A stretch of 64,000 bases of DNA from Chamaecyparis obtusa (taxonomy: Eukaryota > Streptophyta > Pinopsida > Cupressales > Cupressaceae). Both the position numbers and the translations under genes were made by a program. The stretch spans positions 1,226,001-1,290,000 of the forward strand of contig BSBK01002802.1 in NCBI GenBank assembly GCA_027943335.1, in the 5' to 3' direction. The notes beneath the pieces are model-generated. The model ran no database searches, had not been told where the DNA came from, and saw nothing but the letters and a program-made list of their open reading frames with translations. Positions 11,586 to 22,114 of the stretch are shown here, in pieces; position 1 is the stretch's first letter, and each line of letters opens with the position of its first letter.

Positions 11586-12812
11586 TGTAGATCTCTATAG
11601 TTTTGTTGACTATTAGTGACTCACACTTAGTCATATATCTAGGCAATGATGGTCGGTCATCACTGCGACCGAGTCATTATGTAAAGGCCGAGCTATGTAA
11701 TGTTTACTTACCGAGTAGTAGTACTACCGAGTAAACTTATGGTCACTATGTATTGTAGTAGTATAGTGAGTCTAGTTCTACCGAGTCTTGTATACAATGA
11801 TTACCAAGTGCCAAAGTTATCAACATATGCCGAGTACAGTGAATGTCAAGTATCAGAAACTGCATTTGCCGAGTTAGCCAGAGAATGACATAAGAGTTTG
11901 TTTTGGCATAGTGATCGAGGTAAATAGTTTTGGCCGACATCTATGTTTTGTATTTTGTCTATTGAGATAATTATGGAGGTAATTATGCATCTACTTAGTA
12001 ATCATTGATCCCTATGCTATACCTAGAGCCAATCGGAAATTAGTAAGACTTAAGCGACAAAAGGAATTAATCTAAGCCATAGATCTTGAATAAGTAAAAT
12101 GTTTTTGTTGATTATATAAGGTCAAGATCTTAACCCTAAAATGTAGTAGAAAGGGACAATGAGTGTGAAGGGTATAAGCAGATAGGTATGATTTAGAAAA
12201 GAGAAGTGTTCAGAGACAGAGTTCAGTGACCAAGCTAAGCAGTGAAAGCAGAGAAAAGAGATAGATCTGATAAATGAGATCAACATCACACAGTAAAGAG
12301 AAGATCTATTATCTACATACAGTGTAAACTGAAAGATCAGGTACTAAGACATTCTAGCCAGTGTATCAAGGTAAATCTCTTAACCGAGTAGTCCTAACAG
12401 ACTTTTTGTAATCTCTTAACTGAGTGCTTAATTTATTGTAAGTTTCAAATCCTTTTACAAGGTAGACTGTATAAATCTTTTAGCTTTTAATAGAGCATAC
12501 CCCTCATAGGGTAGATCAAGTTTTGATCAAATTTTGTAAGCCCTAACAGGTAAATTTATTACTGCAGTAGTGAATATTTGTGGGTGTCATCCCCACCCCA
12601 ATTTTACCTTTCAAGGGTTTTTGGGTAACCAAAATCTTTGTGTTTTGAATGTTTTCATGGATAATGTTTTAGTTTGTTAGTCATTTGATTATGTTCAAAA
12701 TGGGTGATGCTATACAAAATTTTTATTCATATGTGAATGGTTTAGTAGGTGATTACTGATTCACCCCCCCCCCCCCCTCTCAGTATCACATTTCCCAATT
12801 ATATTTCCAACA
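11586..12812 (+). repeat. 5' LTR of element A
   Basis: 1,227 bp, TGTAG...CAACA. Six copies of (A/G)CCGAGT lie in the first 300 bp (11668, 11710, 11726, 11780, 11829, 11868). A TATA box TATATAAG is at 12113-12120, placing the start of transcription near 12145. ATTCAC plus a run of about 14 C residues lies about 35 bp before the end. Compared by eye over the first ~310 bp, it differs from the 3' LTR at about 18 positions. Confidence 0.9.
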
Positions 12813-12814
12813 AT

Positions 12815-12826
12815 TGGTATCAGAGC
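12815..12826 (+). promoter_or_regulatory. Primer-binding site of element A (initiator-Met tRNA)
   Basis: TGGTATCAGAGC begins two bases after the LTR end. It is the standard plant site complementary to the 3' end of initiator methionine tRNA. Confidence 0.9.
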
Positions 12827-12876
12827 TGCAAGGTTTCTCATAGAAAGTCTAACCACTTGAAGAAAAAGATCTTGAG

Positions 12877-14121
12877 ATGGAAGTCTATAAATTGGGAAAG
12901 GTCATAGAGAATTAGAAGATTGATGTACAACTGTCATTACAACAACTGGAAGCAGCCAGAGGTGAATTGAAGAAATCCTTGAGCAAAAGGAGAGAAATTG
13001 CTATTCAACAAAATGAATCACACTATCAAGAAGAAGATACCACTAGATTATTTGACAATGGAAATACTGCAGAAACTGATAAAGCCATAAAAGAGCTACT
13101 GGAGAAGAATACCATACTGAAGGATGACATCATAAATCTAAAGAGAGAACAAGAGATTCAATCTGTCAAACTTTGTGAAGTTGTTGAACAGAAAAAGAAA
13201 GCTGAAGATGACAAGATAATGGTTGAAGAAGACAAAAGACAAATGGCAATGAGACTGGATGAAAGGACAAGTGACATGCAGAGGTTGAAAAATAATCAAC
13301 TAGACATGGTAAATCAACTACTGTTGGTTAATCAAGAGTTGGGCAGGAAAGATATGGAAATCAACCAAATGAGATCTGAGAATGATCAATTAAAGAATGA
13401 ACTTAGAAATGAAAATGAAATCAATGAAAGGATGAACAAACCTAATGAAGCTATTAAATACTTTGAAGAATTGTTAAGGTCACCTAGAATATCTAATGAT
13501 AGATCTAGACTTGGACTAAATGATCATGCTTCATCTACTGAAGAAGGAGAATCATCAAAGAATGGAGAATAGAAGAATGAAAAACCAAAGAACAACAAGC
13601 CAACATGCCATCACTGTGGAAAGCCAAGACATACAACAAACATATGTAGAAGTAAACATGGTAAGTTTGACTCTAAACCAAAGTTCAATGGACATTTCTT
13701 TAACTATAAGAAACATGGACATCAAGCACATGAATGTAGGTCTAAGGTCAGTTACCCACCTACTTCACCTAAGTTTCAAGGCAATTGTTTCAACTATCAG
13801 AAGTATGGGCATAGAGCATTTGAATGCAGGTCTAAACCAAGATGGTCATCTAATGAATAGACTAAGTTACCTGTGAAGAAAAACTCATACAATTGGGATG
13901 ACAACACATGGTACAGTTGCCATTATTGTGGAAAATATGGACACATTGGAGCAAATTGCATGAAGACTCATTTTAGAGGAGGATCCAAAAGCTGGATAAC
14001 TGGAAGCATGGTGTGTTACAAATGTAATAAGATAGGTCATCTTAAGAAAGACTGTAGATCACCTATGCTGAGCAATAATCAAAATCAGAATGAAGGTATC
14101 CACGAAAAATTGAAAAATTAG
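12877..14121 (+). pseudogene. gag-like protein of element A (coiled coil plus five zinc knuckles)
   Basis: This is a nucleic-acid-binding structural protein of the element, 415 codons in one frame. The ATG at 12877 gives MEVYKLGKVIEN, matching element B, and fixes the start. Residues ~15-200 are a highly charged coiled coil. Five knuckle positions follow: CHHCGKPRHTTNIC, FFNYKKHGHQAHEC, CFNYQKYGHRAFEC, CHYCGKYGHIGANC and CYKCNKIGHLKKDC. The second lacks both leading Cys, and the third has Tyr for the second Cys. Three TAG stops interrupt (12913, 13570, 13858) without loss of frame. No capsid core of the UBN2 type is recognisable, unlike the gag of copia element D. Confidence 0.8.
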
Positions 14122-14772
14122 ATGGATAAGACATGGACGAAGAAAGAAGAAGGAAGCACTAGTGAAACTGGCACATCCGAGGTCACCCAATCTGATGGAT
14201 CAGGTGATCATACTTCTTCTAATTAAGCATAAAAGGTATGTTTGGAACTGGATATTAAAAAGCTTTATTTTACATCAGTTCCTAACATAAAGACTGAGTA
14301 GAAGTCCAATCTATATAATTAAAGATGCATCAGGACACATCTGAGTGAAATAGAAATTTTTTTTTGATACCGAGTGACAGTATTCTGATTGAGATATCAG
14401 AGTATGCTAAGCACCTGCTATGGTTGAGATGCTATAGGTACCAAGATGTGTCATAATGGTTATTTTGACTGAGCTTATGTTAACCAAGGTTAGCATGAGT
14501 TAGCCGGGACAGTTGTATTCCACTTAAAAATTCTGTACGGAGCATTTATGAGGCCCTAACTTCACTTTTCAGAATCTATAAAGTGGAAAGTTGCCATTCA
14601 TTTCACCTAGCAATTTGAGATTTCTTTGAGCAATTCCAAGTGTGAACAATCAGTTTATCCAGTTGATTCCCAATCTCTACAATGTGCTGTTGGCAAAAAT
14701 CATTTGTAGGATACTTACGAGAAAAAGGTACATACCAAACAAACATTTCTTCCTGAAATTTTATAATTTGAA
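14122..14772 (+). other. Spacer between gag and ORF2 of element A
   Basis: No ORF of note. It contains CTGAGT/CCGAGT words like those in the LTR and a TATA-like box at 14577. Its counterpart in element B is 1-435. Confidence 0.6.
14577..14583 (+). promoter_or_regulatory. TATA-like box upstream of ORF2 in element A
   Basis: TATAAAG lies about 190 bp before the ORF2 ATG, in the spacer after gag. TATA-like sites also occur at the equivalent place in B (88-94) and before ORF F (9988-9994). An internal promoter for ORF2 is inferred. Confidence 0.45.
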
Positions 14773-17700
14773 ATGGCATCATCATCTACTACAATGAAGA
14801 AACAAGGGATGGAGGTTTTCAATGTGCAATTGGTAAGGAATGAGGTCTGCAAGCCACGAACCTTTAAGACAATTTCAGAATCCGTGATTAAAGGAGATTT
14901 GAATGGAGCCCTATCTTCAATTCTGAAAAATGTGCTGATGATGAACAACATTAGGTCATGTTATATGTGTAAAATTGGGGAAATTAGAGATTACGAGATT
15001 AGGGAGTCATATGACAAGTTATGTGTCAACGAAGTGTTGAAATCGGAGTATAAATCGGTTGTCGAGCAAGGGTTAGTGCATGCCCTAGATTTCCCACATA
15101 ATTTTAAGGTTGAATGGATAAAAATTGTGTTGAGTCGAGTACATGACATGCAGCTATGGCTGGAAGATGGACCAGTGAAGATAACGAAGGAAATGATCCA
15201 ATGAGTCACTGGTTACCCTTCGATTCAAGGAAAATGAACAATGAAGTGTTCAAGCAAAGAGGAGATACAAGAAAACACACAAGTTGTATGGAACAAATGA
15301 GGTATGATAATCTCTACCATTACAGATCTAGAGATTGACTTTGTTGTTAGGGTTATCTCGCACAAGTTCTACCAATCTAGTCGGTTGGATAGTGTCCCCT
15401 GTATGGCAGTGGACCAGACATGGAAAATCATTAAGAAAGGACACATGTATGATCTTGCCAAGCTCCAGCTGACTCATCTTGCCGAGAACCTCAACTCAAT
15501 CTGGACTGCAAAGAACTCAATGTGTAAGTTTGGCTCTTTACTAATCTACCTATTCTTTTATGTAAAGAAGAGTTTTCCTACTCATGGAGGTGTGATATGG
15601 GACAAGAAGAAACCCATTACCTTGCAAATCAATGAGTTCATAGGTCAGATAGGAGATAGCTTTAATGGATTAATGGATAATTATTTTGTTGAGTTTAAAA
15701 AGAAAATGAGGAAGAGGAATAGAATCCCTGTGTCATTAGTTGAGAAGTACAGTAATGATATATGTTTTCTAGTTGACACATATTTCACATATGCACAAGC
15801 AGTCCTTCCTAGGGTTTCATGGCTCATGCCACTACCCTATGAAATTAATATAGATGAAGCTACTATTGCCATCACAACCCTCTTAGCCAAAGAAATTGAT
15901 AGCAAGGCACCCTATTTTGGGACATACGAGGAAGCCAAACAAAAATCTCTTTAGGTTTAACTGCTGCAACCTTAGAGAGGAAGAGAAAGAAGATAGTAAA
16001 GAATGTAGAGAAGTATGTGAAAGAATCAGACAAGGATGCTCCACTAGAGTTAACCCAAGGTTTGGGAGAAGACAAACTGAGCAAATCTAGTGACAGTGAA
16101 GAAGAAGAAGAAGAAGAAACTCAAGTAGAAGAGAAGAAAGGAAAGAAACCAATAATTGCCGAGCCTCCAACCAAGAAAAGAATACTAAAACCTAGAGTGT
16201 CTTTGACACCTGTGCTGAGGCCTAGAACAAGGGGAACAACTTCTAAAACTCCTAAGGTATCCCCTGTTTCCAGTAAATGAAAACCTGCACAACCTAAGGC
16301 CGTGCTGAGTAAGGGAAACAAAATACCTAGAAGGAAACTTGTATTGGCACAAGAAGATGATGAGAAAATTGAAAGCGATGAAGAGGTGAAGAAGCAGATT
16401 GCACTACAAGATGCTAAATCTACTGTGGATGAAATATGCCACAAGATCAAAAACTTTGCAGGAGTGGATGACTTGAAAGAGTAGAAATTTGGAAGTTTGA
16501 GTATAGGAGAGAAAGAGAAAGTAGAAGATGCTATTCTTGAAATGCTTTTTACTTTCAAGATGTTACCCATTCAATTGGAGAATCTAATCCCAAAGGAGCT
16601 GAGCAACGGGGTTGCACAAAAATGGGAATATGCCCTAAATACTGAAAAACAAATAAGGGAGAGCACTTTAGCACAAGTGGAGTCAAGTCTCACCCCTGCC
16701 AATATCAAAAAAACCATGGAGAAATATCGAGAAAAAATTGATCCTAAGCTTAGAGCTTATCTAATCCTTCAACACAAGGTTGAGGATGTAGTAAAGGAAA
16801 ATATCAAAATTTGGAAGATAATATATGGATTGTTGATTGACAAAACTAAAGGTGCTAGTACATCTAAGGATGTCGAGCTTGAAATAAAACAAAGTGTAAT
16901 GGAATCATCCATTCGAGAGACAGAAGCTCCTAAGGTAGAAGAAATTCAGAAGGAACTTGAAGTACACATTGTAGATATCATAGAGGATACACCAGTTAAG
17001 AATCTGGTATTAACTAAGACATTCAGGCTAAGACAGGTAAAGATACATCTTTGCCGGGTAGTAACCTAGTACTTTTGCAAGTCAAAGCTTATCTGACAAT
17101 TGATGTGACACCAACTGGTAACACTACCCCCGCCAAATCTAAATTTATTATAGTTGATCTGTTAGCTAGCACTAGTTACTCAACCAACATCTATCGAGGA
17201 GATTCACCAAGAAAAAGAGGAACAGACAGCAGAAAAAGTTACTAGTTCTTATGTGGAGAATAAGGGAACTAAGGGAAACCATGGAAAAGAAAAATTTAAT
17301 GAGGTGCAAGAGCCTACAGAACAAGAAGCAATACAAGCTCTTGTACAAATGCCGAGTGGGAGCACACCGAAGAGAGCACACAAACATAAAATGGAAGTCT
17401 TCTCACCTGAGGTAACCACTGATGAAGTTATTACTATTCCTAAATGGGACACTGATAACTTATCTTATGAGAAAATACAAATTTTGAAAGATTTATTGTC
17501 AAGGAAAGGCAGACAAGAAGAATTGAGAAGAGAACATCAGTAGAAACAGGTTATGTATGAAATCAAAGATATATTTATTGATGTTTATGAGTTATCAGAT
17601 GTAAATAGTTCTACTCCCATATTGGAACACCTTGTTCACATTGTTCAAAAGGCAAATAATGACATATGTTGCGCCAGTGATAAATTGTTTGAGTGGTCGA

Positions 17701-18311
17701 AAAGAAAGTTTGAGACCAAAATGCTGGAGAAAGTATCTACCGAGATTGTAGTTAAATAGGTCGCACTATCTACTTTGGTAGCAAAGATCGAAGAAGTCAT
17801 TATCAATGCAAACTCTCTACTCACCAAACTGTGTAATATTGAACAATTCACTTAGGAGAATCAACATTTGATTGATCAACTGCAGCAAGAACTTAAAACC
17901 ACAAGTCAGTCTTTAAGTGTTGATCTAGACCATAGTTCCAATCATTATGTTAAGATCATGCATACTCAAGGAAAGATAGCCGAGCTGATGGCTAATGATG
18001 GAAAGATTAGATCTCACCTACTTTCTATGCAAACAATTTTAACACCTCACCTGAAGGCATTACAGAGAAAGTTGGTCAAGGCTAAAGAATTAACTTAGAG
18101 GGATCTAAATTTGTCTACTGCCGAGAGTCTAATCAATCTAGCTGTCGAGCTAGAAGTGCAGTCCGAAGTGTTAACTGTTGCTCCTAGAGGATGGGAAACT
18201 GCACTACACATGGTTATGATGCTCCACAAACCATTTCTAGAGAAACATTTTGAGATCCACACTTCAGATGACATTCATCGTGTCAAAATCAAGGGGGAAG
18301 TTAAATCATGA
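14773..18311 (+). pseudogene. ORF2 of element A: ~1,180-codon protein of unknown function
   Basis: I do not recognise this protein. It sits where pol would be, but has no pol motifs. The ATG at 14773 is in good context (G at -3 and +4) and opens MASSSTTMKKQG. A globular part of ~390 codons follows with LWLEDGPVKITKEMI, VTGYPSIQGK, ENTQVVWNK and LPRVSWLMPLPYEIN. At 16091-16120 is a run of seven Glu, then Lys/Pro-rich linkers. The rest (16490-18311) is charged and coiled-coil-like (IDQLQQELKTTSQSL, LKALQRKLVKAKEL), ending at TGA 18309. Frame 1 is used to about 15945 and frame 3 after it, with a second excursion at about 17040-17190. At least nine in-frame stops are present. It could be a captured host gene, or an ORF typical of plant non-autonomous LTR elements. 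Confidence 0.6.
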
Positions 18312-18463
18312 CATGACAAAGAGGGAGGTAACAAATTTTTGTAAATTTTTGCATGTATATATATATATATCTCAGGGGGAGTATTTGAGTATTTTTGCAT
18401 ATACTACATATTTTTGTAAAGGGAGATGTAATGTCATGACAAAGTGTTTTTTCCACTAATGTC

Positions 18464-18475
18464 AAAGGGGGAGAT
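18464..18475 (+). promoter_or_regulatory. Polypurine tract of element A
   Basis: AAAGGGGGAGAT abuts the 3' LTR and would prime plus-strand DNA synthesis. Two similar purine tracts lie upstream (near 18372 and 18419). Confidence 0.85.
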
Positions 18476-19703
18476 TGTAGATCTCTATATTTTTGTTGAC
18501 TATTAGTGACTCACACTTAGTCATATATCTAGGCAATGATGGTCGGTCATCACTACGACTAAGTCATTATGTAAAGGTTGAGCTATGTAATGTTTACTTA
18601 CCAAGTAGTAGTACTGCCGAGTAAACTTATGGTCACTATGTATTGTAGTAGTATACCGAGTCTAGTTCTACCGAGTCTTGTATACAATGATTACCGAGCG
18701 CTAGAGTTATCAACATATGCTGAGTACAGTGAATGTCGAGTATCAAAAATTGCATTTGCCGAGTTAGCCAGAGAATGACATAAGAGTTTGTTTTGGCATA
18801 GTGATCGAGGTAAATAGTTTTGGCTGACATCTATGTTTTGTATTTTGTCTATTGAGATAATTACAGAGGTAATTACACATCTACTTAGTAATCATTGATC
18901 CCTATGCTATAACTAGAGCCAATCAGAAATTAGTAAGAAGTAAGCGACAAAAGGAATTAATCTAAGCAGTAGATCTTGAATAAGTAAAATGTTTTTGTTG
19001 ATTATATAAGGTCAAGATCTTAACCCTAAAATGTAGTAGCAAGGGACAATGAGTGTGAAGGGTATAAGTAGATAGGTATGATTCAGAAAAGAGAAGTGTT
19101 CAGAGACAGAGTTCAGTGATCGAGCTAAGCAGTGAAAGAATAGAAAAGAGATATATCTGATAAATGAGATCAACATCACACACTAAAGAGAAGATCTATT
19201 ATCTGCATACAGTGCAAATTAAAAGATCAGGTACTGAGACATTCTAGCTAGTGTATCAAGGTAAATCTGTTAACCGAGTAGTCCTAATAGACTTTTTGTA
19301 ATCTCTTAACTGAGTGCTTACTTTATTGTAAGTTTCAAATCCTTTTACAAGGTAGACTATATAAGTCTTTTAGCTTTTAACATAGCAGACCCCTCACAGG
19401 GTAGATCAAGTTTTGATCAAATTTTGTAAGCCCTAACAGGCACATTTATTACTACAGTAGTGAAGATTTGTGGGTGTCATCCCCACCCCAGCTTTACCTT
19501 TCAAGGGTTTCTGGGTAACCAAAATCTATGTGTTTTGAATGTTTTCAAGGATAATGTTTTAGTTTGTTAGTCATTTGATTATGTTCAAAATGGGTGATGC
19601 TATACAAAATTTTTATTCATATGTGAATGGTTTAGTAGGTGATTACTAATTCACCCCCCCCCCCCCTCTCTCAGTATCACATTTCCCAATTATTTTTCCA
19701 ACA
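18476..19703 (+). repeat. 3' LTR of element A
   Basis: 1,228 bp, colinear with the 5' LTR. TATA box TATATAAG is at 19003-19010, and a run of about 13 C residues lies near 19654. Several CCGAGT words differ from the 5' copy as CCAAGT or CTGAGT, the transitions expected at methylated CpG. TGAAAT follows as the target duplication. Confidence 0.9.
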
Positions 19704-20110
19704 TGAAATATCCTAAGATATGTTGTATAACCTTAAGATGTCCATTGAGCTCATTATCCCATATCCTATCCTGAATTCTTCCTTCCATTGCTACTAGGTC
19801 TTCTTGAAGTTTACATTCCCTCTTTTCTCTGAATTATCATGGCATTTTTTTTTGAATAAGTCATATTACTTCTATACGCTATTTTTTAAAGGAGATTGAA
19901 AAAATATTTGGTCCCTTTGTCTCCTTCCTTCATCTAGTTTGTCCTTTCTCAAACCCTTGCCCCTTCCCTTGTCATAGATTGAAACATCCTAAGATTATGT
20001 TATATAACCTTAAGATTTTCATTGAGCTCCTTATCCCATAGCCTATCTTGAATTCTTCCTTCCATTGCTACCGATTCTTCTTGACGTTTACATTCCCTTT
20101 TTCTATTTTC
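19704..20110. repeat. ~280-bp coding repeat array, locus 1, right part
   Basis: Continues the array cut by element A, with about 1.5 units (unit landmarks near 19733 and 20011, 278 bp apart). Confidence 0.8.
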
Positions 20111-22114
20111 CATGGCTTCCCTTCTTCCACCAATTATAATGAGCCTCTACAAATTGTCTATTAATGAAATTTATTAAGATCTCTCATCTTCTCTTCTATT
20201 CACAACCTTTGTGATGCTTTTAAGGGTAGAGATTCCATTAATATAATCTGTAGATTTAAGAAACTCATTGCTTAGTTTGAAGAGCACCATAATATTTATT
20301 ATAATATGATTGTTATTCTTGATTACAACAGTGGTTATAATAGGGTGATGCTCCAAGAGAACTCTAAGATCTACATAAATAATATTATTGTTAGTTTTCA
20401 TCCCATCTTTTTTGTGATCAATATTCCCCCTTTTCCAAGGGCCATTGTATTGTCTCCTTTAACTCCCACATCAAACACTACTTCTTTTGGCATATCCTTT
20501 GGCCCTTCAAAATGTAGGGCATCCTTAAACAACTTTCTACGTTGGCCTTCTTCATAGTTTCTAACCTTTGTCTCATTTGTAGGGCTCCCCCCCCCCTTCT
20601 CTCACTCAAGGCTTTGTTATCCATATGAACATGTAGAGTGGAAAACCATTTGTGAGGTATGTCAAAGACATAGGATAGGATGACTTACATCACATAAAAA
20701 TACTATTATGGGCAACCAAAGTACAATTGACCTGTAATACCAATAAAACTAATAACAAGGAAGACTTCAGTGAGCACAATATTCAAGGAAAAGAGAGTCT
20801 TATGAGGGGTGGACGTGTCCTCCATCATAGAGGCATCTTCAACCTTTAGTTGTAGAGCACTCAAATAATTATCTTGGTATATATTTTAGCTCAGATTCAA
20901 CATTATTTTAAGAGTACACCTTTTGTGAAAAGCTTAAAGAAAAACACATGGCAAGATTGAAAAATGGTAGGGTATATATTAAATCGCAAGGATCAAGATC
21001 CTCATAGTTAGAATCTTGGATGAACCAATGCAATGGTAGTGAACTAAGGTTGAAAACAACCAAAAAAAACATATAATATATTTTTAGGATAATGTTGGTT
21101 TCATATAATCGATTATATTAATATCCAAGAGAATTCATTAATTTGCTAAAAAAATATTTCCCTATCCTAGATGATTTATTCCAATTAAGGTTACTCTTCA
21201 AATAATCCAACCAAGCACTAGATGATTTTATTTTTAGTCAACAAGTAATAGTTAAAAGAAAATTGTAGTAAGGATATGAAATTAAAAAAATGAGTTTATA
21301 TTTTTGTGTTTTGGATTTGAAGGCATAGAATTGAGCTAGTATTTTTTGCACTTATATATCAAAGTTAATGCAAGAAAATATAATATTTGAGGGCTAGAAT
21401 TAATTTTAAAGATATACAGATATTGAAATTTAGAAATGAATAATATCATTTTAAAATATTTATACAAAATAAAATTTCTTACACATTAATAAATATATTA
21501 AAAAATTACTTAATTAAAATAGACCCAATACATGAAAAAATATAGATGTGCAATTTTTTTGATGGAAAAATATTAGAATATGTAGATGTCTACATCTTTG
21601 TCTTAAAATAATGAATTACAACAATTTGAACAAGCATACATCTAAACTACAAGCCTCCTTTAACTAAGAAACCACATGTAGGGGATTCAGTTCGTCAAAT
21701 TCACCCAAGGATTGAACTTGGCCTAAACATGCCTACAAGGGTTTCAACCTTAGTAGACAAATTTCTATATCTCATACCATCATCCCTACCAATTGTACTC
21801 AATTGATTGAACCACCATTAGAACTTTTAAAAATATTTATTAATAAATAAAATAATAAAACATTTCCAATAAAAAGTATATTTTAATTTGAAGTCCATAA
21901 TTTTGAAGACACCTTGCTTTGGAATCAGAATTGCCATTAATTAGAGGGCCTTAAATTTTTCATTCGCATTAGCTTGTGATTGATGAATTTAGACAAACTT
22001 AATAAATAGAATAAAACCAAACAATATAAGTACCACCCATGTGATATCCAGTGCCAAAAAAAAACATTCACAAACAAAATGCACATGTTGCAAGTTGAAA
22101 TGTCACTATAATAA
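20111..22114. repeat. Complex repeat block X, copy 1
   Basis: About 2 kb that matches 32516-34480 nearly end to end, and 23885-24865 over its second half. It contains a broken minus-strand ORF (separate entry). The rest is AT-rich without genes. It stops matching at about 22114, where an insertion starts. Confidence 0.8.
20174..20640 (-). pseudogene. Unrecognised broken ORF at the head of the ~280-bp repeat, locus 1
   Basis: The minus strand carries fragments of the same protein as 32239-33067: EVVFDVGVKGDN, GKGGILI, YVDLRVLLEHHPIIT, STDYINGISTLKSIT and NRREDERS. It then runs into the charged tandem repeat. Frames shift near 20400-20470. No family recognised. Confidence 0.45.

Larger units (their letters stand above)
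11586..19703 (+). mobile_element. Element A: complete non-autonomous LTR retrotransposon
   Basis: All landmarks are visible. 5' LTR (11586-12812), initiator-Met primer site (12815-12826), gag (12877-14121), spacer with TATA-like box, ORF2 (14773-18311), polypurine tract (18464-18475) and 3' LTR (18476-19703). Target duplication TGAAAT flanks it (11580-11585 and 19704-19709). Total 8,118 bp. No DSG protease, HHCC integrase, reverse transcriptase or RNase H motif was found in the 5.7-kb interior, so it must be moved in trans. It landed inside a ~280-bp tandem array. Both ORFs have stops and indels, so the insertion is not recent. Confidence 0.9.

Noticed and set aside
12764..12777. C-runs in the LTRs as sequencing artefact or telomere-like sequence
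   Set aside because: The run is present in all LTRs of A, B and D at the same place, so it is a real family feature of varying length.
18355..18371. (TA)n run near the end of element A as a promoter
   Set aside because: A simple TA microsatellite just before the polypurine tract; no ORF follows.
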